Origin: Opeltia flavorubescens
Lineage: Eukaryota; Ascomycota; Lecanoromycetes; Teloschistales; Teloschistaceae
Reading direction: 5' to 3'
NCBI GenBank assembly: GCA_000442125.1
Contig: KE546978.1
Coordinates: 1,178,001-1,242,000, forward strand
Length of the DNA: 64,000 nt
Shown here: in pieces, positions 24,401 through 32,350 of the stretch
How positions within the stretch are numbered: position 1 is the first letter of the stretch
Layout of the letters: every line of letters begins with the position of its first letter
Notes under the pieces: generated by a model
Databases searched by the model: none
Told to the model about the DNA's origin: nothing
What the model saw: the letters and a program-made list of their open reading frames with translations, nothing else
Made by a program: the position numbers and the translations under genes

Positions 24401-25446
24401 CTGCAATGATAACGTTTCATGTGTTCAATAGGAACCTCTTCTCGCAATGATCGAGCGTCTCTGATTGCTCCTTGCACATGAGGAAGATCGCTGCTCGCGT
24501 AGACCGACTCTCTCAGCAGATCAAGATAAATCGATATGTATAGCAACCGATTTTGGAAATTCTGCGGTGTAACATGAAGTGTTTGTTTATAGCCATCGAG
24601 TGCAGCGTTTAGGCTTGTGAGATCGCCGTTGTGTTTATATCTTGTCTTATGCATATCTGCCAACAAAGGAGGAATTTTGCTTCGGAATTCATGACCACTT
24701 GAGACAGATAGTATTCCCTGCTGTCCATTGGCGATCGCGTCGTCAAGGTCCTGAAGATCCTTCGTCTCACTATATCTATCGAACAATATCTTTGCTTTCA
24801 TTATTAGGGCGGCACCATGTTGGTCTGGACTGGAGCGAGAACTTTGAAGCGTCTCATCGAGAAGCGAAGTTGCCTCATCAACATCTGCTGAACGATGGTG
24901 CACACTGTATCGTGTCTGTAGTCGATTGATAAGATTAATCTTCAACGAGTAGTATTCGGAGCGGGCGTGATCTGTCAAGTGTAGGACCTTGCGTCCACAA
25001 GTAATGGCTTCATCGATATCTTGATCATTCTTAGTCATCAAGGCGCGATGAGATAGACTGTATCCAAGGTTGTGATAAATGTGCCAGAGTTGCGGGTCAT
25101 TTGCAGCCAGGGCTTCGTCTCTGGCTTGTTTGGAGTGAGCAATAGAGTCATTCAAAGTTTTTGCTGAGTTCGTAACTTCAAAAGCAGACATCTCGAGAAA
25201 TGCTAGCTGATCAAGATTGTGGGCTCGTTGGGCGGAAGGAGTGGGAAGTAGGCGCACAATTGCTTGAGCATGCTGAATGCTATCTTGGAGCCGAGCTGTA
25301 TTGCCCGTGATTTGATACAGCTTCTGACCAAAGGAGATCGAGGCTCGCCGTAGTTCTATCTCGTTCTCAATAGGTAAATTGCCATTGGTCAATAGGTTCC
25401 GGACATTGTCGAGTTTGCGGCTGATATCTGTCAGCTGGTCCATCAT
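21409..25446 (-). CDS. TPR-like repeat and HET-domain protein
   Basis: A single exon encodes 1,345 residues from the ATG at 25446. Roughly the first 450 residues form repeated helical pairs of TPR type. Each unit carries a pattern like DLDDAIANGQQ followed by an R/K-rich turn, as in fungal TPR-CHAT proteins. A linker rich in Ser/Lys follows, then a Cys-rich patch near residues 580-620 (LCRMCRS...HCSICRLIL). The HET domain starts near 772 with YLTLSYVWGQ and continues through the ERYLWTDALCLVQDD motif and the IVALAGKDADAGI segment. HET domains trigger cell death in heterokaryon incompatibility, and helical repeats often act as the sensing part. A role in non-self recognition is inferred from architecture only. 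No breaks seen. Confidence 0.88.
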   Translation of the reverse strand: MMDQLTDISRKLDNVRNLLTNGNLPIENEIELRRASISFGQKLYQITGNTARLQDSIQHAQAIVRLLPTPSAQRAHNLDQLAFLEMSAFEVTNSAKTLNDSIAHSKQARDEALAANDPQLWHIYHNLGYSLSHRALMTKNDQDIDEAITCGRKVLHLTDHARSEYYSLKINLINRLQTRYSVHHRSADVDEATSLLDETLQSSRSSPDQHGAALIMKAKILFDRYSETKDLQDLDDAIANGQQGILSVSSGHEFRSKIPPLLADMHKTRYKHNGDLTSLNAALDGYKQTLHVTPQNFQNRLLYISIYLDLLRESVYASSDLPHVQGAIRDARSLREEVPIEHMKRYHCSISLLAMLSKQYLLTRQLTNLNEVVGLLNSIVHEYNSTLDISKPKVPTDPLQTLGLYFWRIDKAALDGPKRAQVLEQIYLFYRPVHESKNIHEGMLVMLKDHELELEALAQSLDEGDTLSNTPSRAEAPASKGKEIEKLSQSEHATKSRPNADGNDYIDPIFGHRFLAMDPKDDRITLSMRGIISSILGYGDDYVSPASWPEFEAQEAQLERQSFKKDKQEGKDPNPNLCRMCRSTKPLVPSEAAGFTWNNKQGIPFGNYGQLLTRKHCSICRLILSLITVEGTDQLHPRLAQIDSEVQGTQFHIQSLPSGEKMLGVEYGMTAVGALRVLTPANLSDALRQKPPTEKSTNFFENTSELLSFVNENEQRMNFTQIRQWAYDCQKNHGDLCNDLSHSPRYHADIPLYLIDVTDDCLVYDTSAQRYLTLSYVWGQSYVPKTSKANVKQRCKRQSFNQIQLPNTIKDAIALVHGLGERYLWTDALCLVQDDLAQMKQDIPRMDIIYKKAFANIVALAGKDADAGITGITSKSRPPQTVEILPLLRGSADLAFSKDTNAVHENVCIVATPKPLVFAQESSMWNTRGWILQEQLLASRNIYFSQDNVYFQCNEALQCETTLEGKFESFWDEYDTEGPRKAVSINPLADLKRMGNLSTEDRTLQVFKAYSELVELYTIRNLTFQGDILNAFSGMLSTVSQEFKSMGVSGFNASGLPVAALHFALLWTPVGSLAVRQAMGASGSPSPASPTEDRQDEYQLDFPTWSWAGWIGSVDYRLSPPEKEPLAGTLISRCYVMQRGQPTRVLVGSAQPAAYQKETPKLGALFANMKISTPSLPNRQILLMNVPLVYGCKFSVDRDRTPDYVSKSKHIHSSTTQPIVRLLDSKRRHCGILFEHLDYHKITAQYSGERSQGFEYLQSFADKGIIGISQTTDAFDRRRGFLRVEGDIRLFDSEEFPAQGVGSALVNVLVLRPSMQTFFERIAVGQIHIKAWEEAGPVASWVQLG

Positions 25447-26702
25447 CAATTCTTGAAGATGCTACTTGGACAGTAGGTCACACAATGAGATCAGTCACAG
25501 TAACATGATCTAAAGTGAGTGTGGAGATCAGCAAATATATTTCCAAGAAGCGGGGATGCTTCGCTGACCAGGCAGCTACCTTGCACACAGCCTGATGGGT
25601 GGATCGGCACGCATGCCCAGAACACGAAGCCGCCAAGCTCTCCAGCCTTTTTTTGAAAAATTGTGGTGGGCAAGCCGCAGGAGATTGGACAGGCGCAACA
25701 ATGTCAACCAGACTAGGCAGGAATCTGCCCCTCAGCAATAATCTCATGACTGGTTTCGAAATTTTGCTCTCAACCTTCATATCCGAACGGGTCGTAAAGG
25801 GGGCTGTGAAGCGACATGTGCTGTAATTGTCGCACTGTGTTCTCTGCATTGTCGAAAGCTGACGGTGGTAGCTGGAAGAAATGATCTTGCTACCAGCAAG
25901 GCTACCTTTCAAATCTGAGCCAAGCTACAAGGGTGTAAAGGTCTCAGGGTGAGGCTCGTTCGTGTGTATCGGAGGAGTGTGTACATGAGAGATCTGCATC
26001 ACAAGGAATGACCAGCAAAACACCTTCACGATTGGAAGCCACATGCAGATCAATCAAGCAAAAGTAAGTTGACAGTCAACCGTGATTTGCTCCTTCTACC
26101 GAAAAGTTGGCGCACGGGCCACTGCACGACTCCCAAAAAGGCTTAAGGGCTTGGCAACAGAGCATCCACATAAAGGGGTACAGCTTATTGTGTTGAAGAA
26201 GCCATTCGATGCATGGACTTTTTCATTATCTGATGTGTGATGCAGAAGCCTCTTTTACAGACCTAAATAGAGAGAGCCCAGGTTATGTGCAGTCCATTCA
26301 TAATAAATGGGTTTATTCAACTCTTCGAATGAATTTATGTGTAGATCATAATACCCTTTGATGTATTTGACATACGTATTACTCCGCAGCGTGGAACCCT
26401 GCCTATTCCAGATATATTTGTTATGTGATGACTGTCCTGGGATGGCGTTCCTGTCTTTAAAGCAGGATCAGGGTATGGGAAGGGAGGTACCTTATACTTA
26501 CGTATCCAGTAACTCGACAGTATTACTATCTCGCTATAGACAGCCACACAACATCATCACGATAGAGATATTAGGAATGTATGTCAAACTCCTGATTTGT
26601 GAGTCAATGTGGTTTACAGGCAGCTGCCTATCAGGATTCTAAACACCACGAGCATAAGGACCTTACCACTTCAACCGCCGGATTGCCTCGCTTTGTGGAA
26701 AC
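25447..26702. other. Intergenic between HET gene and cluster
   Basis: Holds the promoter of the HET gene. A minus-strand open frame at 25478-25912 is Ser/Cys-rich without domain features, and I do not count it as a gene. No repeat ends seen. Confidence 0.5.
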
Positions 26703-29036
26703 CTAATTCATTACCCATTTCGCGAAGACCTCCAAAATTGTTCGTATGTATCTTTCAGTAGCCGCGCTTCCGTCTACGGTAGCATACACCGGAAACTTGA
26801 TCACCTCGTCGAAGAATTGCTGGGCTACCTCAAACGACTGCTCGTACTCCTGCAAGGTGTATTGATCGTTATACATATACGGAAGCAATTGATCGGGTTT
26901 ATTGAATAATGGTTCGCCGTGGAGGAGGCCAGTCGAACTTGGGATATCCACGTCGACTAGTCCTTGCGAATGCAGCTCTTTCACGAAGGTCTCCCGCGTC
27001 AGACCCGAAGGTGCTCGAGCGGCCTTGAAACGCACGGTAAATGCGTACCACGCCGGCTCGGTGCCGCTCACGAGATCCAATGCCGGTATATCGAGGAAGG
27101 GGATGGTTGTAAGTTGGTCAATCATCTGAGTTGCGAATTTGGTCTTCCATGTATGAAATTGTGGAAGCTGGCGAAGTTGATTGAGCGCCACAGCAATGGC
27201 TAGTGGATGAGCACGATTCTTCAAGCCGGCGCCAGTCAATGCGAACTGTCGAAGGTGATGATCTGGCGGGATCTCGAGCTTGCACCGCTTGTTGTAGTGG
27301 CCAAAAATCAACATCCTGTAATGAAAATCCGCATGCCTCGTCAAGGTGATGCCCCCTTCACCACCAGTGATTATCTTTTGCCCTTGTAGCGACCAAGCTG
27401 CCCCGTCTCCGAAAGTGCCGACGTGTTGGCCTTTGTACTTGGCCCCGTGAGCGTGGGAACAGTCTTCAAGCAGGAGTACACCAGGCCATTGTTTGAGTAT
27501 CGAGCAGATGGCCACCATGTCGCAAGGCGTTCCCCACATATGGGTCACCACTACTGCTCTTGTTTTTGTGGTCATTGCTTTTTCAATCGCGGATGCGGAT
27601 ATCGTGCCGTTCTCGATTGCATCGCAAAAGATTGGTTCGATGCCGAAGTGCATGGCGGGCGAACATGTTGCGTGAAAGGTGTAGACCGGAAAAATAACCT
27701 CATCACCAGGCATGAAACCGGCTGCGAAATACAGGGCATGTAGCGCATTTGTACCAGAATTGTGTAATAGAGCAAAGGTAGAGTTGGCGTCGTGGTATGC
27801 TTTGAACTCTGCCTCGAATTCCTTGAAGACTCCGCCATTGCCATAGATAGAAATGTCCTTGTGGAGCTGGGTCAACACAGCTTCTTCCAAAGTTGCGTCT
27901 ATCACAGGCCAATCCATTTTCAATTCGCGGGACCCGGAAGGGACGGATATTACTTGCTCTATTTTTCTTTTAAAGCGACCTGAGCCATTCGCGAGCTGAT
28001 AAATTGTTTGCAACGTCCGAGTGACAATCAAGTCCTGCGAGCGATGTGCGATGTGTCCTTCAAGTGACCCCAGCGGCGAACCCAGGGCTACTCTATGTAC
28101 CTGACTGTAGAAATCCGCAAACATTCTTTCAATGTCGGTCTGGTATTCCGTAGCGTCAGAGGGTTTGTAGTAGAGGCACTCCTTTTCGGACCCTGGTTCG
28201 AAGTGGACGTAGACCTCGCTGCCATTGAACGTCAAGACACCTCTTTCACCTGTAACGATGATTTCTTCCATCGGCCTATGGCCGATCCTTGAGACCGTCA
28301 AGTGAGCAATTGTCGTATGGGTCATTGTATGAAATCGTAAGACCACGTCAGCGCTGTCCTCGCAATCCTGGCCATGAGATGAACGCACATGGAACAATCT
28401 TGCGTATTCGACGGTCGTTGTGCATCCGCCGTCGACAGTCGCCAATTCTGTGATTGTATCGAGTAGGTGCCAGCCAACATCCGCCATAGCGCCACCTCCT
28501 GCTAGTGATTTTTGTGCTCGCCAGCCCTCGCCGAGGTTTGAGATACAGAGCTTGAGTCTAGCTTCGATGGAACTGACACATCCCACGTGGCCTAGCCACA
28601 ATCTCATCCGCGCAACGGCGTCACCGTATCGCCGCTGACAAGCGGTGGTCAGGACAACGCCGTTGATCTGTGCCAAGTCTTGGTACGACAAAAGCTCTTC
28701 CGGACTCATTGCAGCTGGCTTTTCCTTTAGGACATGGAGTCCGTTCGATAGAAGATCAGGCACGATGTTCGCATAGCAATCATGAGGGACGGCGACATAT
28801 ACCGCCTCGAAGTGACGTTTTCCTTCCTGGCTACTTTGTCCGTTCCAATGTAGCATGTCCTCAAGGCTCTGGAAAGTAGGTGTGCCAGGAAGTAGGGTAT
28901 TGAGATACGCACATTGGCTCTCCAGGGGATCCATGGCAGCAGCCAGTTGCCAGTAGTGTCCATCGATGATCGCAGAGAGAGCTTTCTTAAATGTTCGTTG
29001 GCCGAGGCCAACGATAGCAATGCCAATCGGCTTCAT
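26703..29036 (-). CDS. Gfo/Idh oxidoreductase fused to DegT/DnrJ/EryC1 aminotransferase (kanosamine/AHBA-synthase-like)
   Basis: One uninterrupted frame of 777 residues holds two enzymes. Residues 1 to about 365 are a Gfo/Idh/MocA NAD(P)-dependent sugar dehydrogenase: Rossmann start IAIVGLGQRT, the family EKP motif with Lys106, and MADVGWHLLD with Asp186 and His190. Residues about 374-777 are a PLP aminotransferase of the DegT family: Asp525 in LLLEDCSHAHGAKY and the PLP lysine Lys554 in SLQGQKIITGGEGG. The SHAHGA and GEGG context resembles RifK-type AHBA synthases. In ansamycin producers RifL and RifK are separate partners that oxidise and transaminate UDP-glucose at C3 to UDP-kanosamine; Bacillus NtdC/NtdA do the same on glucose-6-phosphate. 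A similar two-step reaction is inferred here, with the fusion passing on the 3-keto intermediate. Which sugar substrate is used cannot be told. Confidence 0.88.
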   Translation of the reverse strand: MKPIGIAIVGLGQRTFKKALSAIIDGHYWQLAAAMDPLESQCAYLNTLLPGTPTFQSLEDMLHWNGQSSQEGKRHFEAVYVAVPHDCYANIVPDLLSNGLHVLKEKPAAMSPEELLSYQDLAQINGVVLTTACQRRYGDAVARMRLWLGHVGCVSSIEARLKLCISNLGEGWRAQKSLAGGGAMADVGWHLLDTITELATVDGGCTTTVEYARLFHVRSSHGQDCEDSADVVLRFHTMTHTTIAHLTVSRIGHRPMEEIIVTGERGVLTFNGSEVYVHFEPGSEKECLYYKPSDATEYQTDIERMFADFYSQVHRVALGSPLGSLEGHIAHRSQDLIVTRTLQTIYQLANGSGRFKRKIEQVISVPSGSRELKMDWPVIDATLEEAVLTQLHKDISIYGNGGVFKEFEAEFKAYHDANSTFALLHNSGTNALHALYFAAGFMPGDEVIFPVYTFHATCSPAMHFGIEPIFCDAIENGTISASAIEKAMTTKTRAVVVTHMWGTPCDMVAICSILKQWPGVLLLEDCSHAHGAKYKGQHVGTFGDGAAWSLQGQKIITGGEGGITLTRHADFHYRMLIFGHYNKRCKLEIPPDHHLRQFALTGAGLKNRAHPLAIAVALNQLRQLPQFHTWKTKFATQMIDQLTTIPFLDIPALDLVSGTEPAWYAFTVRFKAARAPSGLTRETFVKELHSQGLVDVDIPSSTGLLHGEPLFNKPDQLLPYMYNDQYTLQEYEQSFEVAQQFFDEVIKFPVYATVDGSAATERYIRTILEVFAKWVMN

Positions 29037-29896
29037 ACTTTGTCAAAGACGCGCAAGCAAAGAGACTAATGAGAAAGTTGTATGAGAGTGCAAATTGCAA
29101 GAAACCAAAAAATTGAATATGAAGCGGGTCTTCCATGTATACCTTGTGAACCATATGCCTGCTGCCATGACCAAGTCGGATGTGCAAACAGGTTTTCACG
29201 CCGCCTCATACGATGAATGATTGTAAGCTGCATAGTTTATATCATGTGGAAGAAACAGTATCTCGATCTTAAGTGAGGTGAATGAACAAATAGCCTCAAG
29301 GGAGGTGAATATAGTCCAATAGGATGATGAGATAGCTCGCCGATCTGCTATGTATACATGCATCCTCGGCTCGACGAAGCCGAAGGGAAAGACAATACCT
29401 CTCATTCATAGTTGATGATGTGATTATCATTGAAGAATGACGGTTTACTCTCAGGAGATGATTGAGGTCGCGCATATATAGCAAATATTCAATTTAGACG
29501 CTAGTGCCCGATAAGGGCTAGAGTATCAGCGGGCTGCATAAAGAAGTAACCGTGGGTCCGTGGGATTGCATAGTGCGCGCATTTGATCGGTTTCAATGGC
29601 ACCAAGAGAATCTACAAGCATTAGAACCCAGACTATTCATAACTCTACTGGGCCTTAATCATTTCGCGGATGAGTGTTGACTGTTACACAACCTGACAAT
29701 GTATGTCCAGTGAATACGCTTTCGTGATTCCATTCGCTTATTCATTCTTTATTTGTCACCTACTCTAAATGCAGCGTAAAGCATCAACTGCAAATCGCCA
29801 GACCTCTCCAAAGCTTCACGAAGGTTAGTGCTCCCATATCCCGAGAACCACTTCTTTTCCCTTGCCGAAAACCAAATACGTACAATCACCTTCAAG
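29037..29896. promoter_or_regulatory. Divergent promoter region between fusion enzyme and Nudix gene
   Basis: The two flanking genes are transcribed away from each other, so this 860-bp stretch should contain both promoters. It holds one CGG-N10-CCG inverted repeat (29367-29382). No gene is supported within it. Confidence 0.55.
29367..29382. promoter_or_regulatory. CGG-N10-CCG candidate Zn2Cys6 binding site
   Basis: The inverted triplets CGG and CCG are ten bases apart, a spacing used by Put3-type Zn2Cys6 dimers. The dyad extends to TCGGCT and AGCCGA. The cluster encodes a Zn2Cys6 regulator. A single match could be chance. Confidence 0.35.
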
Positions 29897-30439
29897 ATGA
29901 CTTCAATCAATCCAATGCATGCCCTCTCCAAGAGTAAAGCAGACTGTCTTCAGCTATATCTCCAAAAAGACGGCAAGCCTTACTCCAAAATCGTCATCGG
30001 CGCCATAATCCTCAAGGCCCAGCACGACGGATCCTCAAACATCCTCCTCTTGAAACGCGCCGCTCACGAAGAATTCTACCCCAACTACTTCGAAATCCCA
30101 GGTGGAAAAGCCGAGGACTCCGACCCCACCATCCTCGATACCGTCAAGCGTGAAGTCTACGAGGAAGCATCCCTAGAAGTCACATCGGTCATCGGGTCTC
30201 TCAAGCCGTTTGAATATACGATGGAGAAGAAGATTCAAGACGAAGGAGGAGAACGTTCGGTCTCGTTCACATCACTTCAGCTGAACTATGTCTGTGAGGT
30301 GTCTAGTTACGACTTCGCTGTGAACCCAGAGGAGCACTCGGAAGGTAGATTTGTCTCTTTGTCGGAGACTGGAGATCTTAACATTACGGAGAAAATGCGT
30401 GCGCTGGTGGAAGCAGCCCTGGTCTGGTCAGATGGATAG
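29897..30439 (+). CDS. Nudix hydrolase
   Basis: 180 residues from the ATG at 29897 (MTSINPMHAL). The Nudix box is visible as PGGKAEDSD...REVYEEASLEV, with the metal-binding REVYEE core intact. The family's Gly after EE is replaced by Ser, as EEASL. The preceding IVIGAIILKAQHDGS strand and LLKRA fit the fold. Nudix enzymes cleave nucleoside diphosphates linked to another group. Because it sits between a kanosamine-synthase-like fusion and a DAHP synthase, cleavage of a UDP-amino sugar to a sugar phosphate is an attractive but untested role. Similar Nudix proteins also occur as unlinked fungal housecleaning enzymes. Confidence 0.85.
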   Translation: MTSINPMHALSKSKADCLQLYLQKDGKPYSKIVIGAIILKAQHDGSSNILLLKRAAHEEFYPNYFEIPGGKAEDSDPTILDTVKREVYEEASLEVTSVIGSLKPFEYTMEKKIQDEGGERSVSFTSLQLNYVCEVSSYDFAVNPEEHSEGRFVSLSETGDLNITEKMRALVEAALVWSDG

Positions 30440-30754
30440 TTTGCTGCATTAAGCGCTGGCGCACGTCAGGATTTCAGAAATCGGCGTGTGTCTTTGCAGG
30501 ATGTTACGAAGTCTTGGGACAGATTGGGTTTGATCAATGATCATTCTGAAGGAATCTACGCACCAGAGGAACGAGAGAACACGCAGTGGAAGCTGTAGTG
30601 TTCCTCTACATAGTGGCAGCAATCTCCTATGCAGATACAACCAAATCAAAAAGCCACTTTCTCCATGTTCCTCTAATCCCTCTAGTTTTCTATTCGTTTT
30701 CTCCCATTCTCTATCTGCTTTCTCTATTTCAAATATCCATTCCTCCCCTCATTT
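30440..30754. other. Convergent 3' flanks
   Basis: The Nudix gene and the DAHP synthase gene converge here. The plus-strand frame running into 31113 overlaps the synthase and is treated as a shadow. Confidence 0.55.
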
Positions 30755-32350
30755 TCACGCCACAGTCATCAACAAAGCCGGCTGATACGCAAAAGCCTTC
30801 AACTCTTCCAGATGATGATCTTCCACAAATGGCAGGTTCACTGCTTCATGGTCCAACCAATGTATCCCGACCTCTTCTTTACTCTTCCTTAGGAATCCCG
30901 TATTCCCCTGCTGTTGCTCTACCTTCTCGATCCCAAACCTCTCCCTCGCAACACTCCTCTCCTCCTCCTCCTCTTCTCCCCTCCCAACCTTCACCTCCTC
31001 CTCCTCCACCATCCTCCCCCTCACGAAATCAACCCACCTCTCCACAAACACCAACGCCTGCTCCCTCGATAATCTCGGATCACATAATGTCCGATAATTC
31101 ACCCCCAAACTAAAATCCCCAGTCCCACCCAGCCCAATACGCTCAACGCACTCAGCGACACTCTCGCCCGTCTGCTCTAGATGTAGACCTCCGAGGCGGG
31201 AACCCAATCTGCGGAGAACGGAGTAAGTTTGGCACGCTTCTTCGAGCATAGTCATCACGCATCTTGTTTTAACTTTTTCTTGACCTAGAGAACCGGTGGT
31301 TGTGGTAGCGGTGTTCCCGTGGCAAGGATCACATATCCACACCGGTTGATGCCTGCTCGCTTGCACTGCTTGAATCAGCGGCGGGAGTGCAGATTGAATA
31401 TTTTGGGCGCCAAGGCGGGTTATTAGTGTTATTCTCCCCACCTCATCCTCATTGCCACCGGATGGAGATAGGGCATCAAGCAGGGCGAGGAGTTCTCGAG
31501 GTGAAGTCTTCGCGCTGATTTTAATTCCAATAGGGTTTCGAATCCCGCGGAGGAACTCTAGATGTGCGCCGTTGGGTTGTCGGGTTCGTTCTCCCACCCA
31601 GAGGAATGACGCTGAGGTGCAGTAGCGATCGCGCGTGAGGGCGCTTTCGTAGGGGAGGATGAGGGCTTCGTGGGAGGTGAAGATTTCCTTATTGTGGAAT
31701 TGTGGTGTGGCCAGGGAGATAGTACTGTTGCTGTTGCTGGCTGATGAAGATTCATTAGTAGGCGTGACAGGGCCGGTAGTTGCAGCCGAACTATTCCCTT
31801 TGCCAACAACCGATATCGTATTCAGGGTAACAGCAGAGTAAAAGTACCCCTGTGAAAGGCGATTCGGATCCGGCTCTCGTTCACCAACCCCAGTCCCATT
31901 GATATTATGACCGCGAAAAGTACACACCGTAGTCCCATCAGCCAGTACCTCCATTGGATTGGACCGCGGTTTCGCATACTGGCCCGCAATACGTCCGACG
32001 CAAGTTACCGGTAGAAGCAGTTTGGACTCGATAATCTCTGCCTGTTCCTGGAGCAGTGAAGTTTTGGCATTGATGATATCGAACCTGACATCCTCGAAGC
32101 TCTCTGCACAGTCTCCCCCCTGGATGAGAAATCTTTCTCCCCTGGCAGCGGCAGCGAATAGCTCGCGTGCCTCTTCGATCTGCGCTGGACTGACGAGCGG
32201 CGGTAGCTTTTCTAGGGTTTGGCAAACTTTTTGCAGTGCGCTTTTGTCGCTGTACTCGACCTCTTGGGCGTGGACGGGTTTCAACCGCCAAGATTCGGGA
32301 GACCACCCGTCGGCCAACAGGTCATGGTCTTGTTCACTCAGAAACGCCAT
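30755..32350 (-). CDS. Divergent class II DAHP synthase (candidate aminoDAHP synthase)
   Basis: A single exon of 531 residues. Class II (plant-type) hallmarks run in order: WSPESWR, GGDCAESF, GRIAGQYAKPRS, RGHNING, TSHEALILPYE, ERTRQ, GIKIS, CDPCHGNT, HLEQTGES, CDPRLS. All four expected metal ligands are present: Cys81, His344, Glu392 and Asp424. PEP-contact positions by family comparison (Arg120, Lys127, Lys277, Arg312) are kept. Oddities: the family RGDN reads RGHN; the segment that usually follows AATLN is replaced by a shorter Ser/Thr/Asn-rich low-complexity stretch (residues about 183-215); and there is an acidic C-terminal extension of about 85 residues. The normal reaction condenses PEP with erythrose-4-phosphate. 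RifH-type homologues serve as aminoDAHP synthases in ansamycin clusters, and that role is inferred here from the neighbours. Confidence 0.88.
   Translation of the reverse strand: MAFLSEQDHDLLADGWSPESWRLKPVHAQEVEYSDKSALQKVCQTLEKLPPLVSPAQIEEARELFAAAARGERFLIQGGDCAESFEDVRFDIINAKTSLLQEQAEIIESKLLLPVTCVGRIAGQYAKPRSNPMEVLADGTTVCTFRGHNINGTGVGEREPDPNRLSQGYFYSAVTLNTISVVGKGNSSAATTGPVTPTNESSSASNSNSTISLATPQFHNKEIFTSHEALILPYESALTRDRYCTSASFLWVGERTRQPNGAHLEFLRGIRNPIGIKISAKTSPRELLALLDALSPSGGNEDEVGRITLITRLGAQNIQSALPPLIQAVQASRHQPVWICDPCHGNTATTTTGSLGQEKVKTRCVMTMLEEACQTYSVLRRLGSRLGGLHLEQTGESVAECVERIGLGGTGDFSLGVNYRTLCDPRLSREQALVFVERWVDFVRGRMVEEEEVKVGRGEEEEEERSVARERFGIEKVEQQQGNTGFLRKSKEEVGIHWLDHEAVNLPFVEDHHLEELKAFAYQPALLMTVA

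Noticed and set aside
25478-25912. Minus-strand 144-codon frame upstream of the HET gene, considered as its first exon
   Set aside because: No splice pair joins it in frame to the HET gene, which has its own ATG. Composition is not protein-like.
30586-31113. Plus-strand open frame rich in Pro/Ser
   Set aside because: It overlaps the well-supported DAHP synthase on the other strand. Its Pro/Ser bias is the antisense of the acidic C-terminal tail.
30755-32350. The Ser/Thr-rich segment of the DAHP synthase as an unspliced intron
   Set aside because: No GT donor with fungal consensus or branch site is present around it on the coding strand.
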